The notes beneath the pieces were generated by a model. The model saw only the letters and a program-made list of their open reading frames with translations. It had not been told where the DNA came from and did not search any database. A DNA stretch of 15,680 nt, from the NCBI GenBank assembly GCA_932222125.1, contig CAKNZJ010000279.1:1-15680 (forward strand), given 5' to 3'. Shown here piece by piece: positions 13,313 through 15,680 of this stretch. A program made the position numbers and the translations under genes. The stretch comes from an uncultured Clostridia bacterium. GTDB lineage: Bacteria > Bacillota > Clostridia > Oscillospirales > Oscillospiraceae. Numbering within the stretch: position 1 is the first letter of the stretch; each line of letters opens with the position of its first letter.

Positions 13313-14788
13313 ATGGCACAGATTTTGTGGAATGACAAGTTTGTTAAAACAGGCCTCACGTTTGATGACGTGCTGCTCATTCCAGCGGAGAGCGATGTCC
13401 TTCCGGCAGACGTAGATTTACACACCAAGCTGACCAGGAAGATTTCGCTTAATATCCCTGTGATGAGCGCGGCCATGGATACCGTGACCGAGTCTCGCAT
13501 GGCCATCGCCCTAGCTCGTGAGGGAGGGCTGGGGGTCATTCATAAAAATATGTCCATTGGCGCCCAGGCCGAGCAGGTAGATCTGGTGAAGCGGAGTGAA
13601 AATGGGGTCATTACCAATCCGTTTTGGCTGGGGCCGGGGCATACCTTGGCAGAGGCGGATGAGTTAATGGCCAAGTACCGCATCTCTGGCGTGCCCATCT
13701 GCGATAGTGGCAAACTCATCGGCATTATCACCAACAGAGATATGAAGTTTGAAACAGATATGAGCCAGCTCATCGACAACGTAATGACCCGGGATAACCT
13801 GGTGACTGCGCCGGAGGGCATTACGCTGGACGAGGCCAAGGACATCCTCCGCCGACATAAGATTGAAAAACTACCGCTGGTAGACGATAAGTTCCATCTA
13901 AAGGGTCTAATTACCATCAAGGACATTGAGAAGGCCCACGTGTATCCCAACTCTGCCCGAGATGAAAAGGGCCGTTTGCTGGTAGGAGCCGCCATCGGCG
14001 TCACCCCGGATGTTCTGGATCGGGTGGCCGCTCTGGTGGAGGTGGGGGCGGACGTGCTGTGCCTGGACTCCGCCCACGGACACTCCAAGAACATTGTAGA
14101 GTGCGTAATGCGCATTAAGAGCCTCTATCCCGATATTCAGCTGGTGGCGGGCAATGTGGCCACTGCGGAAGGAACCAGGGCACTGATCGAGGCAGGGGCA
14201 GACTGTGTAAAGATTGGTATTGGGCCGGGCTCCATTTGCACCACTCGGGTGGTGGCAGGTATCGGCGTGCCTCAGATCACTGCAATTTATGACGCGACCC
14301 AGGTGGCCGCAGAATATGGTGTACCCATCATTGCAGATGGAGGAATCAAGTATTCTGGCGATATTGCCAAGGCCGTCGCCGCAGGCGCCAATGTAGTCAT
14401 GTTGGGTTCGTTGCTGGCTGGGTGTGAGGAGTCTCCCGGCGGCACGGAGGTCTATCAGGGACGTCAGTTCAAGGTATACCGGGGGATGGGCTCGTTGGGC
14501 GCCATGTCTCAGGGATCTAAGGACCGCTATTTCCAGCAGGACAACAAGAAGCTGGTGCCGGAAGGTGTGGAAGGCCGGGTACCCTATAAGGGGCCGGTGG
14601 CCGACACCATCTATCAGATGATGGGTGGTCTTCGGGCAGGTATGGGCTATACAGGTTGCGGCACTGTGGATGAGCTGCGCACAAAGGCTCAGTTCACCCA
14701 GATTACTGCCGCCGGTCTTCGGGAGTCTCATCCTCATGACATCTATATCACAAAAGAGGCCCCGAACTATACCATTAACCCCCAATAA
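13313..14788 (+). CDS. guaB: Inosine-5'-monophosphate dehydrogenase GuaB
   Basis: IMPDH oxidises IMP to XMP with NAD+, the rate-limiting step of guanine nucleotide synthesis. The 491-residue protein has the normal length and order: the N-terminal part of the TIM barrel (LTFDDVLLIPAESDVLP), two CBS domains at about 95-210 that bind regulatory nucleotides, then the rest of the barrel. The catalytic Cys309 lies in GPGSICTTRVVAG. The IADGGIKYSGDI phosphate site and the flap region with YRGMGSLGAM follow. AAGGAGGAG lies about 8 bases before the ATG. It is transcribed from its own promoter, is not functionally tied to the dcw genes, and marks the right border of the conserved part of the window. 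Confidence 0.97.
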   Translation: MAQILWNDKFVKTGLTFDDVLLIPAESDVLPADVDLHTKLTRKISLNIPVMSAAMDTVTESRMAIALAREGGLGVIHKNMSIGAQAEQVDLVKRSENGVITNPFWLGPGHTLAEADELMAKYRISGVPICDSGKLIGIITNRDMKFETDMSQLIDNVMTRDNLVTAPEGITLDEAKDILRRHKIEKLPLVDDKFHLKGLITIKDIEKAHVYPNSARDEKGRLLVGAAIGVTPDVLDRVAALVEVGADVLCLDSAHGHSKNIVECVMRIKSLYPDIQLVAGNVATAEGTRALIEAGADCVKIGIGPGSICTTRVVAGIGVPQITAIYDATQVAAEYGVPIIADGGIKYSGDIAKAVAAGANVVMLGSLLAGCEESPGGTEVYQGRQFKVYRGMGSLGAMSQGSKDRYFQQDNKKLVPEGVEGRVPYKGPVADTIYQMMGGLRAGMGYTGCGTVDELRTKAQFTQITAAGLRESHPHDIYITKEAPNYTINPQ

Positions 14789-14814
14789 CAGGGAAGAGTT
14801 GAACAAGTGCAATG

Positions 14815-14866
14815 ACAACGGCCTTGGGGGCACCTTCTGTGAGGAAGGCGCCCCCAAGGCCGTTGT
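14815..14866. terminator. Very long hairpin after guaB, probable two-way terminator
   Basis: Perfect 17-base arms (14815-14831 and 14850-14866) enclose a second small stem, CCTTC (14833-14837) with GAAGG (14844-14848). The tail on the + strand is ATCTTAAATT, only weakly T-rich, and the other side is not T-rich either. It separates guaB from an opposing gene remnant, which fits a terminator shared by convergent genes. It is followed by AT-rich sequence with an AAATT-based repeat (14871-14890). Confidence 0.6.
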
Positions 14867-14916
14867 ATCTTAAATTAAATTAAATAATAATTGTGTTTAA
14901 GCGGTGTGGCCTGTGG

Positions 14917-15192
14917 CTATGCCGTTTTTGCTTTGCTGCGTTCCCGTAGGGTGCCAACGCCATTGTAGTAGATATCCATCAACTGAACACACTTGCCGTT
15001 AAGGTATCTTGGTGCATACACGATAGTTCTGTCTATAAATTTGTGTATCAGTTCGGGTGTGAGTTCCTTGAGTTCGGTAATCTTCCTGGCCTTGTCAATG
15101 AATTTTTGCAGGCTTTCTGTCTTGTCCGTTTTAGCTTCGAGATAACTCTGCATTTTGGGAATGTCCGCGTTCAGCCTTTGCTGTTCCCTCCT
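14917..15192 (-). pseudogene. C-terminal fragment of a large serine recombinase
   Basis: About 90 residues, read on the - strand, match by eye the C-terminal end (DUF4368-type region) of large serine site-specific recombinases. The fragment is a charged helical stretch (EQQRLNADIPKMQSYLEAK), then RKITELKELTPELIHKFIDR, then a strand and the hallmark MDIYYNGVG before a basic tail. The catalytic serine resolvase domain, the recombinase domain and the zinc ribbon are all missing, so it cannot recombine. It is in frame with the second half of the broken repressor gene to its right, so the two form a chimera. It is probably the 3' end of a lost integrase of an integrative element. The exact junction near 15192 is an estimate. 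Confidence 0.7.
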
Positions 15193-15409
15193 CGTAAGCC
15201 ATTCGGAGGTGGTTTGCAGGGCGTCCGCCAAACCGTTGATCATCATGCCTGCGGTTGGAGTTGACCCCATCCGTTTCGTACCGCTGGATGGTGGATTTGT
15301 TGACCCCCACCCGCCGTCCAAGCTCCGGCATGGAGATACCGATCTCGTTTCTGCGCTCTTTGACACGCTTTCCCACTTCTTTTGGAGTAAGCAGTTCTGC
15401 GTTATCCAA
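15193..15409 (-). pseudogene. XRE-family repressor, frameshifted and fused
   Basis: Read on the - strand, this starts at TTG 15409 with AGGAG nine bases upstream (15423-15419). The first 49 residues include a helix-turn-helix of the Cro/C1 (XRE) type: EVGKRVKERRNEIGISMPEL, then GRRVGVNKSTIQRYETDGV. The next part of the fold, MMINGLADALQTTSEWLT, is found in the next frame. Removing one base near 15247 would join them as VNSNRR-MMINGLADAL, so one inserted base has broken the gene. Beyond WLT the sequence is recombinase. As it stands the first frame would continue to a stop near 15131 as an altered 92-residue protein that still has most of the DNA-binding domain. XRE repressors of this kind guard mobile elements. 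Confidence 0.75.
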
Positions 15410-15433
15410 AAGGTTTATCTCCTATCGAGTGTA

Positions 15434-15442
15434 AGTATAGCA
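15434..15442 (-). promoter_or_regulatory. Extended -10 promoter for the XRE gene
   Basis: On the - strand, TGC-TATACT (15442-15434) is an extended -10 element upstream of the XRE start. There is no good -35 box. It overlaps the palindrome CACATGTG (15441-15448), which could be an autoregulatory operator. Confidence 0.45.
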
Positions 15443-15475
15443 CATGTGAATCTAATTTACGACCATAGCTTGCAT

Positions 15476-15491
15476 ATATTTTCAAAAATAT
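15476..15491. repeat. AT-rich dyad in the divergent promoter region
   Basis: ATATTTT (15476-15482) and AAAATAT (15485-15491) are perfect inverted repeats around CA, between the leftward XRE gene and the rightward excisionase-like gene. It could be a repressor operator or simply AT-rich chance. Confidence 0.3.
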
Positions 15492-15537
15492 TTTTTATAA
15501 CACCTTAAAACGAGCAGGCAAGTAGCGGTAGATGAAG

Positions 15538-15543
15538 TATAAT
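15538..15543 (+). promoter_or_regulatory. Candidate -10 box for the excisionase-like gene
   Basis: TATAAT is a perfect -10 hexamer. The sequence 17 bases upstream (CAGGCA) matches the -35 consensus at only three positions, so the promoter may need an activator or be weak. A dyad lies just downstream at 15549-15575. Confidence 0.4.
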
Positions 15544-15548
15544 AGCAG

Positions 15549-15575
15549 TGTTGCGGTTGTAAAACAAGTGCAACA
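15549..15575. promoter_or_regulatory. Dyad downstream of the TATAAT box, candidate operator
   Basis: TGTTGC (15549-15554) and GCAACA (15570-15575) flank a second inverted pair, TTGT (15557-15560) and ACAA (15564-15567), around AAA. It would fold as an RNA hairpin and also fits a repressor site covering the transcription start. Confidence 0.4.
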
Positions 15576-15606
15576 GAAAAGAGCGTGCAGAATAAATGCA
15601 GTTAAA

Positions 15607-15680
15607 ATGGGGCTGACCATTGAGGAAGCCGCCGAGTGTACGGGCATTGGGCGGAACACCATGCGGAAGCTGGTGGACTG
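15607..15680 (+). CDS. Excisionase-like DNA-binding protein, N-terminal part (runs off the window)
   Basis: The first 24 residues visible (MGLTIEEAAECTGIGRNTMR and then KLVD) match the start of the small winged-helix excisionase and MerR-like DNA-binding fold seen in Tn916-type and related elements, which typically begin with a L-T-I-E-E-A-A segment and a GIGRNTMRKL recognition helix. Such proteins direct excision by a partner integrase. The ATG at 15607 has no clear ribosome binding site, and an in-frame GTG at 15568 is an alternative start. The gene has no stop before the window ends. An integrase gene would be expected to follow. Confidence 0.7.
   Translation, partial: MGLTIEEAAECTGIGRNTMRKLVD

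Noticed and set aside
13907..14857. A 316-codon open frame on the - strand inside guaB
   Set aside because: It is antisense to the well-conserved GuaB and ends in the terminator hairpin. There is no ribosome binding site or motif support.
15470..15501. Possible sigma-A promoter (TTGCAT then TATAAC) on the + strand
   Set aside because: The spacing is 20 bases, too long. The TATAAT at 15538 is a better candidate for the rightward gene.
15420..15600. CRISPR array or tRNA gene in the AT-rich right end
   Set aside because: No regularly spaced repeats and no cloverleaf-compatible sequence were found there or elsewhere in the window.

Overview
The window carries a division and cell wall (dcw) cluster of a Gram-positive, probably spore-forming, anaerobic Firmicute. 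Gene order, the PASTA-bearing SpoVD-type PBP, DivIB-type FtsQ, strong Shine-Dalgarno sequences and moderately high G+C suggest a clostridial Oscillospiraceae-like organism (Flavonifractor, Intestinimonas or Lawsonibacter type). The family assignment is an inference from protein flavour; no search was possible.

Layout on the + strand: a 54-bp perfect palindrome (1-54, probable bidirectional terminator, with a degenerate partial copy at 56-75). Next comes the mraZ promoter region, with two sets of 10-bp-phased TGGRN repeats that look like MraZ operators. The main operon follows: mraZ, rsmH, ftsL-like, spoVD/pbp2B-like, a degenerate MurE-like mini-gene, mraY, ftsW/spoVE, murG, murA, ftsQ/divIB. 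ftsZ has its own strong promoter and a good terminator. gluQRS follows, and then guaB with its own promoter, which overlaps the gluQRS stop codon. A very long hairpin closes guaB.

The genes cooperate as follows. MraZ controls the cluster. RsmH modifies 16S rRNA. FtsL, FtsQ/DivIB, the PBP and FtsW build the septal peptidoglycan synthase. MurA starts precursor synthesis, MraY and MurG make lipid I and lipid II, and FtsZ positions the machine. Full-length murE, murF, murD and murC, as well as ftsA and sepF, are missing from their usual places. The murE slot instead holds a 169-residue protein that resembles only the central ATPase domain of MurE, with the P-loop lysine lost. This is the most unusual gene here.

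The right end (about 14870-15680) is accessory and AT-rich. On the - strand lies a chimeric pseudogene: an XRE-type repressor start, broken by a one-base frameshift and joined to the C-terminal tail of a large serine recombinase. Facing it across a promoter region with several dyads is the start of an excisionase-like gene that runs off the window. This is the edge or scar of a mobile element next to guaB.
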